A DNA stretch of 26,971 bases from Neelides folsomi (taxonomy: Eukaryota; Arthropoda; Collembola; Neelipleona; Neelidae): the NCBI GenBank assembly GCA_034687125.1, contig JAQGBZ010000612.1, positions 1 to 26,971 on the forward strand, in the 5' to 3' direction. Each line of letters opens with the position of its first letter. Position 1 is the stretch's first letter. The notes beneath the pieces are model-generated. The model saw nothing but the letters and a program-made list of their open reading frames with translations, was not told where the DNA came from and made no database searches. This document shows positions 11,023 through 20,894 of this stretch, piece after piece. The position numbers were made by a program, and so were the translations under genes.

Positions 11023-11367
11023 TACCCTGTTTCCCCGCTGATAATCCGCGGATTATCTAATGAATGTGAGGGTCTAACTGCGGATTATCTGCGAGGGCGG
11101 ATTATCAACGGGGGCGGATTATGTAATGTTAAAAAATGAATTCAATTTTTTAAAGAAAAGTATTTTAAATATATAATTGTAAAGATTTCCCATGGTTTTC
11201 CAAGCGTTCTTCGATTGATTTTAACATTAATGCTAAAAGTTAGGTGATATGCGGATTATCAGCGGGGGCGGATAATCTAATGTTTTTATTTTGGGGAAAA
11301 AATTCTACGGATTATCAGTGAGGGCGGATTATCGGTGAGGGCGGAGTATCAGCGGGGAAACAGGGTA
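11023..11367. mobile_element. 341-bp DNA element built from a 17-bp GCGGATTATC unit
   Basis: Between two TA dinucleotides (11023-11024, 11366-11367) lies a 341-bp element. Its ends are CCCTGTTTCCCCGCTGATA on the left and, read inward from the right, the same sequence, with one mismatch over 25 nt. The terminal repeat itself contains one unit of a 17-bp repeat, consensus GCGGATTATCAGCGGGG. Further same-direction units occur at about 11080, 11097, 11114, 11251, 11268, 11307, 11324 and 11341. The left end also has the perfect palindrome GATAATCCGCGGATTATC at 11040-11057. There is no coding capacity. The TA flank would suit Tc1/mariner or another TA-targeting superfamily; I cannot assign it. Confidence 0.8.
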
Positions 11368-11720
11368 GTATGATAGGGATTTGAATTCTAAATCCTAATA
11401 AACGACGTAGAAGAACCCAAAAAGAGTTTAAAATAAAAGAGGAACGCGAGAGGTACCTTTGTGAACCGAGAGTAAATATTGGAGCCCGAGATGAGCCCAT
11501 CAAGGACTCCACTCAAAGAGGTGATCCGGAGATGAATCTATTGTGTGTCAATTTTAGAAAGGAGGCTGAAAGAAGCCCATTGCGGGCCAAAAGAAAGAGA
11601 GGAACGGGTAAGGATCTCGGGGAAAGAAAGGAACTCTAGAAGAGCCCGTTGGGGGCTCGTTCAATGAAAGGAGCCCGACGTTGGGCTCGTGTGTACGCGG
11701 ACCCTTGCTTCAAATTGTAT
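11368..11720. repeat. GC-richer, purine-rich stretch with GAGCCC/GGGCTC motifs
   Basis: A stretch of AAAGAGGAACG and GGAGCCC motifs. It includes two adjacent hairpins, GAGCCC-gttgg-GGGCTC near 11642 and GAGCCC-gacgtt-GGGCTC near 11671. The motif set recurs in inverse orientation at 1590-1760, which suggests diverged copies of one dispersed repeat. An alignment would be needed to define its borders. Confidence 0.4.
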
Positions 11721-12152
11721 TTACAATTTGTTCGCCAAATAACTCTGTCGATATTTCTAACAAATAATTTGCCGGTCAAGCTAATTTCGTCCATACATTC
11801 CCAAGTAGACAATATATTTTGAAGTAAGTAATGTATAGTAAGTTTTGCAGATAAGATATTATTCTTGCCCCATAGTAATGTTATTTAAACTGAATTTATC
11901 AATATCAAACCATTGTCGAGTGATAGTTTAATTGGATTGGCTAACAAACCATCTACCAAATACTTTCTGGTTAAATATTCAAATTACTCCTATCGACTTG
12001 GCTATGATAATACATAACTGCTTTAACCATTAGATTCCATTATCTGACACTACATTCAAGTGGCAAGTACTTTAAAATAGTGGTGAAAATACTTGTAATA
12101 TTAATTAAAAAACCATAAAGGTATTAGTATTATAGTTATACTACAGTATTAC

Positions 12153-12244
12153 CTTGATCAATTTATAATTTATTATATTATATTGTACTAATTTTTTATC
12201 ATACCAAATATATTTTTGAATCACTATACTATATAGTGATCAAG
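12153..12244. repeat. Short inverted repeat with a hairpin at its right end
   Basis: CTTGATCA at 12153-12160 is matched by TGATCAAG at 12237-12244. Just inside the right end, ATCACTATA-CTA-TATAGTGAT forms a 9-bp-arm hairpin. It may be a very small MITE, or chance in AT-rich DNA. Confidence 0.35.
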
Positions 12245-12421
12245 CTAATAGCATTAAATGTTCATATTACATGTCCATGGTTATAAATCATTCTGGTTTC
12301 CTTACTTACCTCGTCATATAGGTTAGAGTTAACTTAACCTGGGTTAATCAATGAAGATTCAATTATTATTATTTTCTTAGATTGAAGGGATTTTGGGCCG
12401 GATTTGAAAGACTTTTCCAAG

Positions 12422-14074
12422 ATGAAAAAATTATTGCTCCTTTCTTGTTCGACTCTTCACGGATCTGGATGGCTTGAGTATGCACGAGAATACATCCATG
12501 AATTCTTTTCCAAGTAAATTATGTTAAATCATTCGAAAAATTAAAAAAAATCTATTTATTACTTAAATTGTATTAATACAATTAAATTGTAATAATAATA
12601 TTGTATAACTAATTAATTAATTCAAATATTGACAGACTGTACTAATTGTCTATTTCATTTTTATTTATTATAGAAATGGTGTGAAAGAAATTTTATTTGT
12701 TCCCTATGCTGGTGTTGACTCCCAAAAAGAATATACTGAAAAGGCTCGGACCGAACTCAACAAATGGGGTACGATTTATAAAAAGATTATTGAATGCAAT
12801 TTAAATTATAATTTACCAATAAATATAAATTGCCTAATATTTATATCAACATCATAGGATTTAATGTGACTGGACTCAACGAAACAGCTGATCCAATTGA
12901 AGCAGTTTCCAAAGCTGAAGGAATATTTATTGGTGGTGGAAACACTTTTATGTTATTGAAATTGCTACAAGAAAAAAATTTAATTGAACCAATAAGAAAG
13001 CGGGTTATGAAGGTTTAACTTTACCCAATAATTATATAATATTCAAATAAAGAAAGCACTAAAAATCATTTCATTTATATTAACACATTTTGATGAATGT
13101 TTTATGATTTTAGGACGGAATTCCATACATGGGAATCAGTGCTGGGTATTCGTTTATTTAATACGCAGATTTATCATTCATATTCTGCTATATAATATTT
13201 TGCTTTTTATAATAAAAAATTTGGGTTTCAGAACAAATGTTGCAACCGATTCGATTTGCACTACTAATGACATGCCAATTGTTCATGTATGTTGTAATTT
13301 TATTATCTTTGAATTTTGATTATTGCGAAACTAATATATAATATCAATATATAATACATCTATCCAAAATAAAATTTTATTTACTCTCAGGTTCAATCAT
13401 TTGATGCTCTCAAGCTACTTCCATTCAACATTAATCCACACTATGCAGATTCAGACCCAGGGACCAAGCATATGGGGGTATACATCTTCAGTTTATTACT
13501 TTTGTTATTTTCTGATAATCGAATTCATATTAAAAGATGGACAGACGTTTATGCATATTTTATCTAATCTAATATCTAAAGAATGGACAGACGGACAAAC
13601 AATTATACATATTTAATGCATTAATATTTTCGATAAACCTAAGTCGTAAAAAATGTCTTCCCATATTTTTGAAGGAAACAAGAGAACAAAGAATCAAAGA
13701 ATTCCACATGGTTCCCCTTAAGCCGCCTGTCCTTGGACTCCGAGAAGGATCGTTTCTTCATGTTCTGGATGATAAGTATGTTTATCTATTTTACAAATTG
13801 CAATTGTATTATTTTAATCACTTATAATATATTGTATTTTTATTACAGAATTACACTTGGAGGACTTTGTCCGGCTAGGATTTTTATTCAGTTAATAAAT
13901 GATAATTTTTAACAATTATTAACTACCTATATATGTTTTGTTTGTTAATAGCCAAGTTTAAAAATATGATCAATAATGGTCAATTCTGATATTTACCATT
14001 CTAGGGGAGAAGAGACTTCTGAATATCCTGTTGGGTCAGATTTGAGTTTCTTACTCGAAAAGAGTGTAAAATAA
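12422..14074 (+). CDS. Alpha-aspartyl dipeptidase (peptidase E), complete
   Basis: Nine exons: 12422-12513, 12674-12768, 12858-13012, 13114-13145, 13232-13286, 13391-13477, 13675-13775, 13849-13890 and 14005-14074. They give 242 aa, the usual size. The enzyme cleaves dipeptides with N-terminal aspartate and belongs to peptidase family S51, probably cytosolic since no signal peptide is seen. The catalytic triad is visible: Ser123 in GISAGTN, His160 in NPHY and Glu196 in GLREGS. The spacings (37 and 36) closely match Salmonella PepE (120-157-192). Other family marks are [24 protein letters not shown] and the C-terminal VGSDLSFLL. Exon 4 is only 32 bp and encodes the nucleophile. The ATG at 12422 follows a likely 5' UTR acceptor at 12379-12380. 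Normal introns make this a host gene, not a bacterial contaminant. Confidence 0.93.
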
Positions 14075-14145
14075 TTCATGGATCGAGAAACTACAATTTG
14101 AAAATTTCAAATCGAAAATATTAAGCTTTTTTTGCAAAATGTAAC

Positions 14146-14151
14146 AATAAA
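14146..14151 (+). terminator. Poly(A) signal of the dipeptidase gene
   Basis: AATAAA, 72 nt after the stop codon at 14074, is the first canonical signal downstream. Confidence 0.6.
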
Positions 14152-14642
14152 TTATGAATTACAATAAAAAGTAAAGGATAAAGGACACATTACATCTTAT
14201 TTAATTTTTATTAATTACCAGCATATTATCTACAATTTTATGTAAAAACAAATTGTAAATAATTTTTTAAATGGATACCCAATGAATCGATGATCGTAGA
14301 CCAAAAAATACAGGGACTAACAAGTGCTACACCCAGTCAGTCACAGGTCACAGTTCACTGCATTTAATTTACCTAACTCTTTTCAACTTATATGCAGCAA
14401 TTTCAATTCGAAAGAAATGATAAAAATTATATTTATTCAAGTTAAACACTGAAATACTTAATTAATTAATTACATAATCCACATAATTCAACACAAGTTG
14501 CACAAGTTAGCATTTTCAAATAGTTAGATGTATATTTAAGTTAAGTTAGGTTTTATAGCACGAAGTTTGTTTTTCGTATAGGAACTTAACCTTTACTTAA
14601 CCTAACTTCGCTTAACTTATCATCACATAGCCAAATTTAGCA
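14152..14642. other. Convergent intergenic region
   Basis: This separates the 3' ends of the dipeptidase (plus) and SURF6-like (minus) genes. It contains an imperfect inverted repeat: TAAGTTAAGTTAGG at 14537-14550 against CCTAACTTCGCTTAACTTA ending near 14619. No gene was seen. Confidence 0.4.
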
Positions 14643-14766
14643 AGTATACATATAACTTATTTATATAAAATTATGCTACATGTTTTATTGAACTTGTATA
14701 TATACAATTATTTGAATTGTAAATGTGATTATGTAACAAATTATGTGAATTACTTAATATGTAATT
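14643..14766. repeat. Dispersed repeat, copy 1, overlapping the SURF6-like 3' UTR
   Basis: This aligns in the same orientation with 21007-21121. Both copies contain AAATTATG(C/T)TACATGTTTTATTGAA, followed by alternating AATTATG and AATATGTA blocks; most positions match, with a few small indels. Copy 1 lies directly downstream of the SURF6-like stop codon on the minus strand. Confidence 0.65.
14684..14689 (-). terminator. Likely poly(A) signal of the SURF6-like gene
   Basis: TTTATT on the plus strand gives AATAAA on the minus strand, about 90 nt past the stop at 14778. It lies inside the dispersed repeat. A second AATAAA overlaps the stop codon itself (14777-14782) and is a less likely choice. 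Confidence 0.5.
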
Positions 14767-14777
14767 CATGTGTGCCT

Positions 14778-16360
14778 TTATTCAATCCGTCCTCTCGAGC
14801 GAAGAACCTTCCGAGATTTCTTCTTTCTCTCATCCTTGCGGGACTGAATATTCGCAACTCGTTTCTTTAGACGAACTTCTTGCTGCTTTTCAGCTCTCTC
14901 GGTTCTCTCGGCCCACTTCTTCTTTTTTGCCTGAACAAAACAAATCAAAAATTGTTATTAAAGCACAAATATAAGACCAATCTTATAATAAACTTCGTAT
15001 AGCTATATAGCGCTCAGACAATACAGATCAAAATCCATATCTTAAAATTAATTTTGTATCTTTTTGGTCTGTATGTCTGTAAAAATAATTTTGCTTTTCA
15101 ATTTTCAACCTCTGGAACCGGCTATTAAATCATGCTGTAAGTATTGATTTCGCTTCGAGCTCTCGAAAATTTCAATTCCATTTAAGTATGTACGTACCTT
15201 AAGAATGCTATCTTGTTTCTTAATTGTTTTTTTGAGTAAGATGGGGTCATCTTTCACTTTTTCTCCTCCGGCACGTTTGAGAGCCGCTGACCATCTCTGC
15301 TCGCTCACAATTTCCGCAGCTTTGGTCAAATTCCCCTCTTTTTCCAACTTCTCAAGCTTCTTGGCATTTTTCTCAACGTTTTTGAGCATATCTGTCGGCG
15401 TCAGTTTACCTTTCCATTTTTCTTTCCTCTCCTTCCACTTCTGGCCATCGTTTGAAGAGGCAAGGTGGGAGAACACGAATTGGCCTTCAGTTTTGACAAT
15501 CTTGGGTTTGGGGGGTTCTGGAATTATTTCTTTTTCCTCAATCGCTTCTTTTTTCAACCCTTCTTTATAAAGAGCATTTCTTTGATTCTTCTTTAATGTT
15601 TTTTCTTCATCCTTTATTTTCTTCATTATTTGATCTTCTACTTTCTTTGATTCTAAAATTAAGAAATGCATTAATTTTAACTAACATTTGTATTAGAGAA
15701 ATATGTTTAAATATTTTTATGTAGAATTATTAGAATTTACTTACTCATTTTTTCCATTTTAGATTTTAGCATTGTTTGAAGAATTGCATGTCGATTTGAA
15801 TCATATCGGGAACCCGAATCTGGAAAAGTAGGCTCTTCTATCTTCCCATTGTCAACTTTTGCTTTTTTTGCTTTGGGTTTCGGCACATCCTCATCGTCGC
15901 TCTGGTCCTCGTCCTCGTCCTCGTCACTAATAAGGAATTTCTCATCTTCTGTGTTGAGCAATCCGTTTGCCCTGTCCCTCTTTTCTTCAAGCATAAATTC
16001 GTATTTCATAACATCCGTGATAAATAATCTTTCTTTTTCCAATTTCTCCATGAACTTCTTAACTTTATGCTTGCCCATCTGCGCGTATTTTTCCTTCTGT
16101 TTGGCCTTTTTGAATGCCTTTCGCTGTGCACTTCGCTCTTTTTTCTCTTTATCAGTCAAGATCACCTTCGGATGAACCTTAATTTTTTCAACCTCCGTTT
16201 CGATGACTGGCTCTGAACTTTTCTTTTTCTTCTTAGGTTCTTTATTTTTTTGATGTTGTGTATTGCTGGTAAGAGGTTTATTTTTATTCTTTGACTTTTC
16301 CTTTTTATAAGGTAGCTTAACTTTAACAGGCCTCATCCTCATTACTTTTTTCGTCTCCAT
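14778..16360 (-). CDS. SURF6/RRP14-family ribosome biogenesis protein, complete
   Basis: Three exons on the minus strand: 15745-16360, 15198-15652 and 14778-14930, giving 407 aa. The start is ATG 16358-16360. The protein is extremely rich in Lys and Glu. It has an N-terminal basic region (1-100), an acidic tract of Asp/Glu (145-158), then a nuclear-localisation-like KPKAKKAKV (161-169). The C-terminal half fits the SURF6 domain: FVFSHL, KWKERKEKWKGK, RWSAALKRAGGEKVKDDP, LLKKTIKKQ and KKKWAERTERAEK match the conserved family order. SURF6 is a nucleolar RNA-binding protein for early rRNA processing; yeast Rrp14 does the same job. The protein is somewhat longer than human SURF6 (about 360 aa) because of the low-complexity N-terminus. 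Functional family is well supported by motif order, not by a database search. Confidence 0.85.
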
Positions 16361-16829
16361 TTCAAGCGGTTCGGAAAACGGGCACTAAAGAGTTTTAAGT
16401 CTCTTGATAGTTTTCAGGGATCTTGCTTATTGTCGTACAAAGAAATATTTAGGTAAAAGTCAAACCATTACAACTAACTTTAACTTGGTCCAATATTATA
16501 CGATATTATTGTAATTTGTAATACACAGAATATATTAGATTTTAGATTATTTTTATATTAAAAAAATTATGGTTTAACATGTGCGGATTTCAAATTTCGC
16601 GTTGGAATAACGCAATGTAGCTGTGTGGTATTAAATTATAGCTTATTGCCCCTTTAGCCTAGCAGTAAAATTAGTTTTCATTCTTGAGTTGGTAGGTGGA
16701 TATTAATTTGAGCGCAAACTCGAAGTCAGCAGATTTCCACTGTGCCTGCTTGTGAAAAGTTTTTCTGAAATTTTAGCTAACTAACCTCCGATCTTGACCT
16801 TAGTTTGTACATTTAGGTCAATAATTGAA
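16361..16829. promoter_or_regulatory. Head-to-head intergenic region, possible bidirectional promoter
   Basis: The 469 bp between the divergent start codons of the SURF6-like and UQCRC2 genes must hold both 5' UTRs and at least part of both promoters. No TATA box at a sensible distance was identified. Sharing is inferred from the layout only. Confidence 0.5.
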
Positions 16830-18757
16830 ATGGCACTTCAACCGAACATCACTCCATATCTTCGTAACCTCTCGGTAAAAAAGTTTAATATTACAAATAA
16901 TACCCTTTTCCATAAATTAAATAATATCAGAGTTTGTGAGAAATAATTTTTCATTTTAAATTGTAGATTAAAAATGCGAGAGGTTTTGCTGCTGCAGCTG
17001 CAAAGGTCAAGCAATCCGAAGGAGATTCGTCGAATTATAACTTTATGCCCAGAGAGGAAATTAAAACGACTAAACTCCACAATATCACCGTTTCATCCAT
17101 CGAAACGAACAAGCCGCTTTCCAAAATCGCTATCTATTTGAAGTAATTGTGAAATTAAAATCTATAGTTGAGGGTAGAGCTTAAAGGATTTCACAAATGT
17201 TTTTACAGATCTGGCTCTCGCTATGAAAAGAATTCAAACCTGGGAGTAGCACATGCATTGAGAGTGTATGCTGGACTTGGAACTTCCGGCTCTTCGCATT
17301 TTGGTCTTACTAGGTCAATTGAAATGAATGGAGGCAACCTTCACTGCACTGGTGGTCGAGAATTTATTGCTTACTCGCTCGAAACTACAAGAAATAAGAT
17401 GTAAAATTTAAATTAAATTATTAAATATAATATTTAAATAATTTAAAAAAATCGTGAATATACTACATGTACCATATTATATAAGTTCGTATGCATTTAC
17501 TCTCTAGACAAAAATGCGAAAAGTTTCTTCAAGACGTTGTAATGAATCAAGTTTTTAAGCCATGGGAGCTCGGTGATCATTTACCTCGTATGAAGCTAGA
17601 TTTGATGATAAGGTCACCTGAAGTTCGACTCATTGAATTGATTCATCAAGCTTCGTTCAGACACGGATTAGGAAATTCAATCTACAGCCCTAAATATATG
17701 GTTGGAGCTCATTCAACTGAAATGGTATTTGCCTATTTATTTTTCTATTCTCCTTTTTTCTGTCGCAATGTCTCAATTACGATAATTTCCTTTTATTTAT
17801 AGCTCGATGAGTTTGTTCGAGACACTTTCAGCGAAGCAAGCGTTGTTGGTGTCGGAGTTCCACATGAGCAAGTTGTAGATTTTGCACAACGCCTTAATAT
17901 CAAAGGCGGAGGGTCAAAAGCACAAACTTCAAAGTTTTACGGTGGAAATGAAATCCGGAAAAACAAAGGAGGAGACTTTGCTTATGTTGCATTATCTCTC
18001 GAAGGAGCCAAGTAATTAAATATTTTTACTTAAATGTTTCTCATTAAAGTCTTTTTTTATAATTCTTTAATAATAAATATTTGAATTTTAGGTTGACTGA
18101 TGCCAAATCATTAGTCGCTTGCAGTCTCATCCAACGGGCTCTTGGAACTGGCCCAAGAACCAAAAGAGGACTCAATCCAGGTGCAAAATTGTTTCCAGCC
18201 AACAAGGACAGCGAACAAAATTCATCCGTTAATGCCTTCAGTTCTAATTACACTGACACGGGGATTTTGGGTGTCGTTATTGCAGCCACTCCTTGTTGTG
18301 TCGAGAAGGCATGTGATTGATCTTAACCTATTCTAATTAAACACTTTATTGCTAACTTTATGAAATTATAGGTGACCAAGAAAGCTGCTGAAATTCTCCA
18401 AGGTACGACATTTAGCGAGGAGGATGCTAAACGAGCAAGGAATCAGATGAAAGGAGACTTGGCCACTCATTTAGAGACGGACGAAGGACAATTGGAAGAT
18501 CTTGGTCTTCAAAGTCTTATAAACAACAAGGTCGTTTCTTTGCCTGATATGTTTAAATTCATCGATGGCGTCTCATGTGCTGATATGAATAAGGTATTGC
18601 ATCAAATTAATTAAATATTATACAATTGCATTTTCTGTTCTCACATCACAAAATAATTTTAATATTTTTCCTTAAGGCGCTACCGAAAGGAGGAAAAATG
18701 AACATTGTGTCATACGGAAACGTGCTGAATGTTCCATACCTAGATGAATTGAAGTAA
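16830..18757 (+). CDS. UQCRC2: Mitochondrial cytochrome b-c1 complex subunit 2 (core protein 2), complete
   Basis: Eight exons: 16830-16874, 16967-17142, 17209-17400, 17508-17724, 17803-18011, 18092-18308, 18372-18593 and 18677-18757. They give 452 aa; the human protein has 453. It is a matrix-side structural subunit of respiratory complex III and a non-catalytic relative of mitochondrial processing peptidase. The N-terminus (ITPYLRNLS, GFAAAAAKVK) looks like a cleavable import sequence. Landmarks match core 2: SGSRYEKNSNLGVAHALR, GLTRSIEMNGG, SPKYMVG, GAGP-like RALGTGPRTKRG, NAFSSNYTDTGILG and the C-terminal YLDELK. The zinc motif HxxEH is absent, as expected for core 2. Intron 6 starts with GC (18309), not GT. 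Otherwise the introns are short and regular. Confidence 0.95.
18309..18371 (+). other. GC-AG intron in UQCRC2
   Basis: The exon end AAG is followed by GCATGT, and the intron closes with ATTATAG. Using this boundary keeps the frame (CVEK joined to VTKKAAE) and matches the family. The nearest GT, 4 nt downstream, would shift the frame. GC-AG introns are a known minor class spliced by the normal spliceosome. Confidence 0.85.
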
Positions 18758-18828
18758 TCTGTTAGATCGTTCTTGCGTACCTCCGTTAAAATTCTAACTT
18801 GTATTTATTAGCATTATATCTCAAAGTC

Positions 18829-18834
18829 AATAAA
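18829..18834 (+). terminator. Poly(A) signal of UQCRC2
   Basis: AATAAA lies 71 nt after the stop codon at 18757. Confidence 0.7.
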
Positions 18835-19428
18835 AGAAAATGGGTAGAATTATTGTTACCTATTGATGTTTATTTTACTTAATTTTAGTTAACTTGTGCA
18901 CAGCATACCATTGACTGACATTTTGAAATCACTATGATTGTGTTTTTGAAAAAAATATTTAAAAAATGTCAGTAAAAATGGTATGCTTCGCGGACTATAC
19001 ATGATAACTTTAGAATTTTCCAAAAGATCATCTGTTTGTATTCTGATATACTCATACTCATTGAGTTGGTAGTAAATGGCTATTCTAAATAAAGAGTAAT
19101 AATCAGTAGATATGACCTTACAGCATCACAATTAATTTAAAGTTAAAATATTCACAAGTCGGGTTGAATGTCAAAGAAAGTGGAGAGAATCAATTTAGTA
19201 ATCTAATGCATGTTGTTGGACTGGAAAACTTGAGGTATACCTAATTTGATTACAAATTCTATATTTAATTAAAGATCAAAAATTTGAAAATGAAATGAGC
19301 AACGCATACACCAACTACTTATATTATAAAACAGTGAAAACAGTGAAAGTAATATCTTACAAAGATTGGGGTAAGCTGAATTAATTTAAACAACGATGAA
19401 TGCTTTAGACATTGGAACATATTTAACC
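18835..19428. other. Convergent spacer between UQCRC2 and the coiled-coil gene
   Basis: Apart from the hairpin at 18903-18986, this holds AT-rich DNA with no gene recognised. Confidence 0.4.
18903..18986. repeat. 84-nt hairpin-forming inverted repeat
   Basis: The left arm GCATACCATTGACTGACATT (18903-18922) pairs with the right arm AATGTCAGTAAAAATGGTATGC (18965-18986), with one small internal bulge and a loop of about 40 nt. Size and shape would allow a microRNA precursor, but a short MITE is at least as likely. No known mature miRNA sequence was recognised. Confidence 0.5.
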
Positions 19429-20894
19429 TTAACTTTTCCGTCTTTTCAAAATGAGTGAAATATAAATTTTTTTTAGTTTGTCAACAACCGTCTCCAACTC
19501 TGCGATTTTATCTTGTGAGAGTAAATTAGGATTCTCTGAACTTTTGATCCCCTGAGCAATTTTTTGCCTATAATTGTATGCCATATTATATCTGGGGTAG
19601 ATGGTTGGGGACTTAGATTTACAGGAACTCGTCTGCACTTGAGTTGAAAAGACTTGATTTGAAGATAGCCGAGAAAGTTGTAGAGCAAATCCATCAAGAC
19701 TAGTTTGACATAAAGTGGTTAGTTCATGAAGTTGAGTTTCCACTCTTTTCGGAACATTCACTAATCTTTCAATCTCCGTTTCTAATTTCATAAGACGATG
19801 ATTCATCCGTCCGTCTGTCTCATCTTGACGTTTTCCTCTTTCCTCTTCGACAAGGTCAGGCAAACTCTTTCGCATGGAGCTTAAACTCGTAAAATCCTCG
19901 TCAACTAAAAATTCCATCAATTCAATTTAAAATCATCAAGAGGGAAGAAATCATAAAAGGAATATTTTTAGATATATGTACAGCGTGTCCCATAAGTCGC
20001 TTGCCAATTTTAACTTTGAATAATTTTGGCACACTCTGTATATATCTGTAGGTATGTAAGATTGTTAAAATATGATTCTAAAAATTGCATACGCTTAATT
20101 ATACACGCTGTTTTATAATAATGTACTATACCAATTGATATTTAATGGTACTTATACATGTACCAAGTGGACCCGAATTAACACTCTTTTTTTTTACTTA
20201 TATCTGTATATGATTTTAAAAAAGAGTGTTAACTCGGGCCCACCTATCCACGCACCAATGATGCTCTCCATATTTGCAAGATTGTGGGATGGAAGGGTGT
20301 GAAAGCCTTTTGGAGAAGATTTGATCATGGATGATCCCAATTTTCTATTCAATGTGGCAATGATCAATTCCTGCTCTGATAACTTTCTCTTCTTCTCCTC
20401 GAGTAGAAGAATCAAATCCTCCCGACTCAGATCTTCCATTTGTGGCCTAATGGCCATTGTCATTTCATTCCCACATTTCTCTTCAGATTGATGTTTTTCA
20501 TAGCTTCGAATTTCCCCTATAAATCCCATTCTTTCATTTAACACTTTATTATATATAGTAAACTGGGTATTTGCAAGAAAATTTGATCGAAAGGAGGAAA
20601 TTCCCTTCAAAAAAATTCCCCTTTACCTTCATGTTCCTTGGCGTGATTGGTAATAGAGGATTCTTTAAGAGTGAGATTCGTATTTTCTCCTTCATTTCTC
20701 GTTTGCTTTAAATTTTCGCTGAATCCTTGATGTTCTATTGGGAAAGAGTTAGAGGATGAGTTGTGTGAAGATTCTTCGGTTGAATATTCTAAGACACTCA
20801 ATCTATCGTGCTCTAGAGATGTCAATCGAACTATTTCCATCCATTTCTGTCGATCGACCATCTTTTGAGTAATGAATAAAATGCTATAGTCCAT
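19429..20894 (-). CDS. Coiled-coil protein of unknown function
   Basis: I do not recognise this protein. Three exons on the minus strand, 20627-20894, 20256-20516 and 19429-19904, join in phase with GT-AG introns to give 334 aa. The ATG at 20894 has good context (AAATGG); Met12 is an alternative. Residues 1-90 are polar and Ser-rich. Residues 117-149 (starting MEDLSREDLILLLEE) look like a short helical coiled coil. Around 200-245 there is another charged helical stretch (KLETEIERLVNVPKRVE), and the C-terminus (308-334) ends in a basic tail, LKRRKS. No signal peptide or membrane span is seen. Such a layout fits a cytoskeletal, centrosomal or scaffold protein, but that is only a guess. Exon 3's link to exon 2 rests on phase and splice sites alone. 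Intron 2 carries two small inverted-repeat elements. Confidence 0.65.
19979..20040. mobile_element. Very short mariner-like element
   Basis: TA-CAGCGTGTCCC at the left and ACACTCTG-TA at the right form imperfect terminal repeats (CAG(C/A)GTGT) around about 40 bp, flanked by TA. This fits an extreme deletion derivative of a mariner-type element. It lies in intron 2 of the coiled-coil gene. Confidence 0.5.
20165..20245. repeat. Hairpin-forming inverted repeat in intron 2 of the coiled-coil gene
   Basis: Left arm AGTGGACCCGAATTAACACT and right arm AGTGTTAACTCGGGCCCACC are complementary with few mismatches and extend through a T-rich/A-rich run. Each arm is about 28 nt around a loop of roughly 22 nt. 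On the gene's strand the hairpin starts about 10 nt inside the 5' splice site. It is probably a MITE remnant. Confidence 0.65.

Noticed and set aside
11080..11360. CRISPR-like spacing of the 17-bp repeats
   Set aside because: Units are directly adjacent or in two clusters without unique spacers of constant size, they lie between terminal inverted repeats, and the genome is eukaryotic.
11315..11512. 65-codon minus-strand frame
   Set aside because: It straddles the right end of the 17-bp-unit element and the adjoining repeat, so it is not a gene.
12830..13616. Horizontal transfer of peptidase E from bacteria
   Set aside because: The gene has nine exons with normal introns, and alpha-aspartyl dipeptidase is known from several animals.
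13849..13912. Dipeptidase ending at the in-frame TAA after exon 8
   Set aside because: Splicing at 13890 to the exon at 14005 restores the family's conserved C-terminus (GEE...VGSDLSFLL) in phase, so the early stop is intronic.
15205..15570. Plus-strand frames opposite the SURF6-like gene (also 15849-16175)
   Set aside because: Their Ser/Phe/Leu-rich translation is the mirror of Lys/Glu-rich codons on the minus strand.
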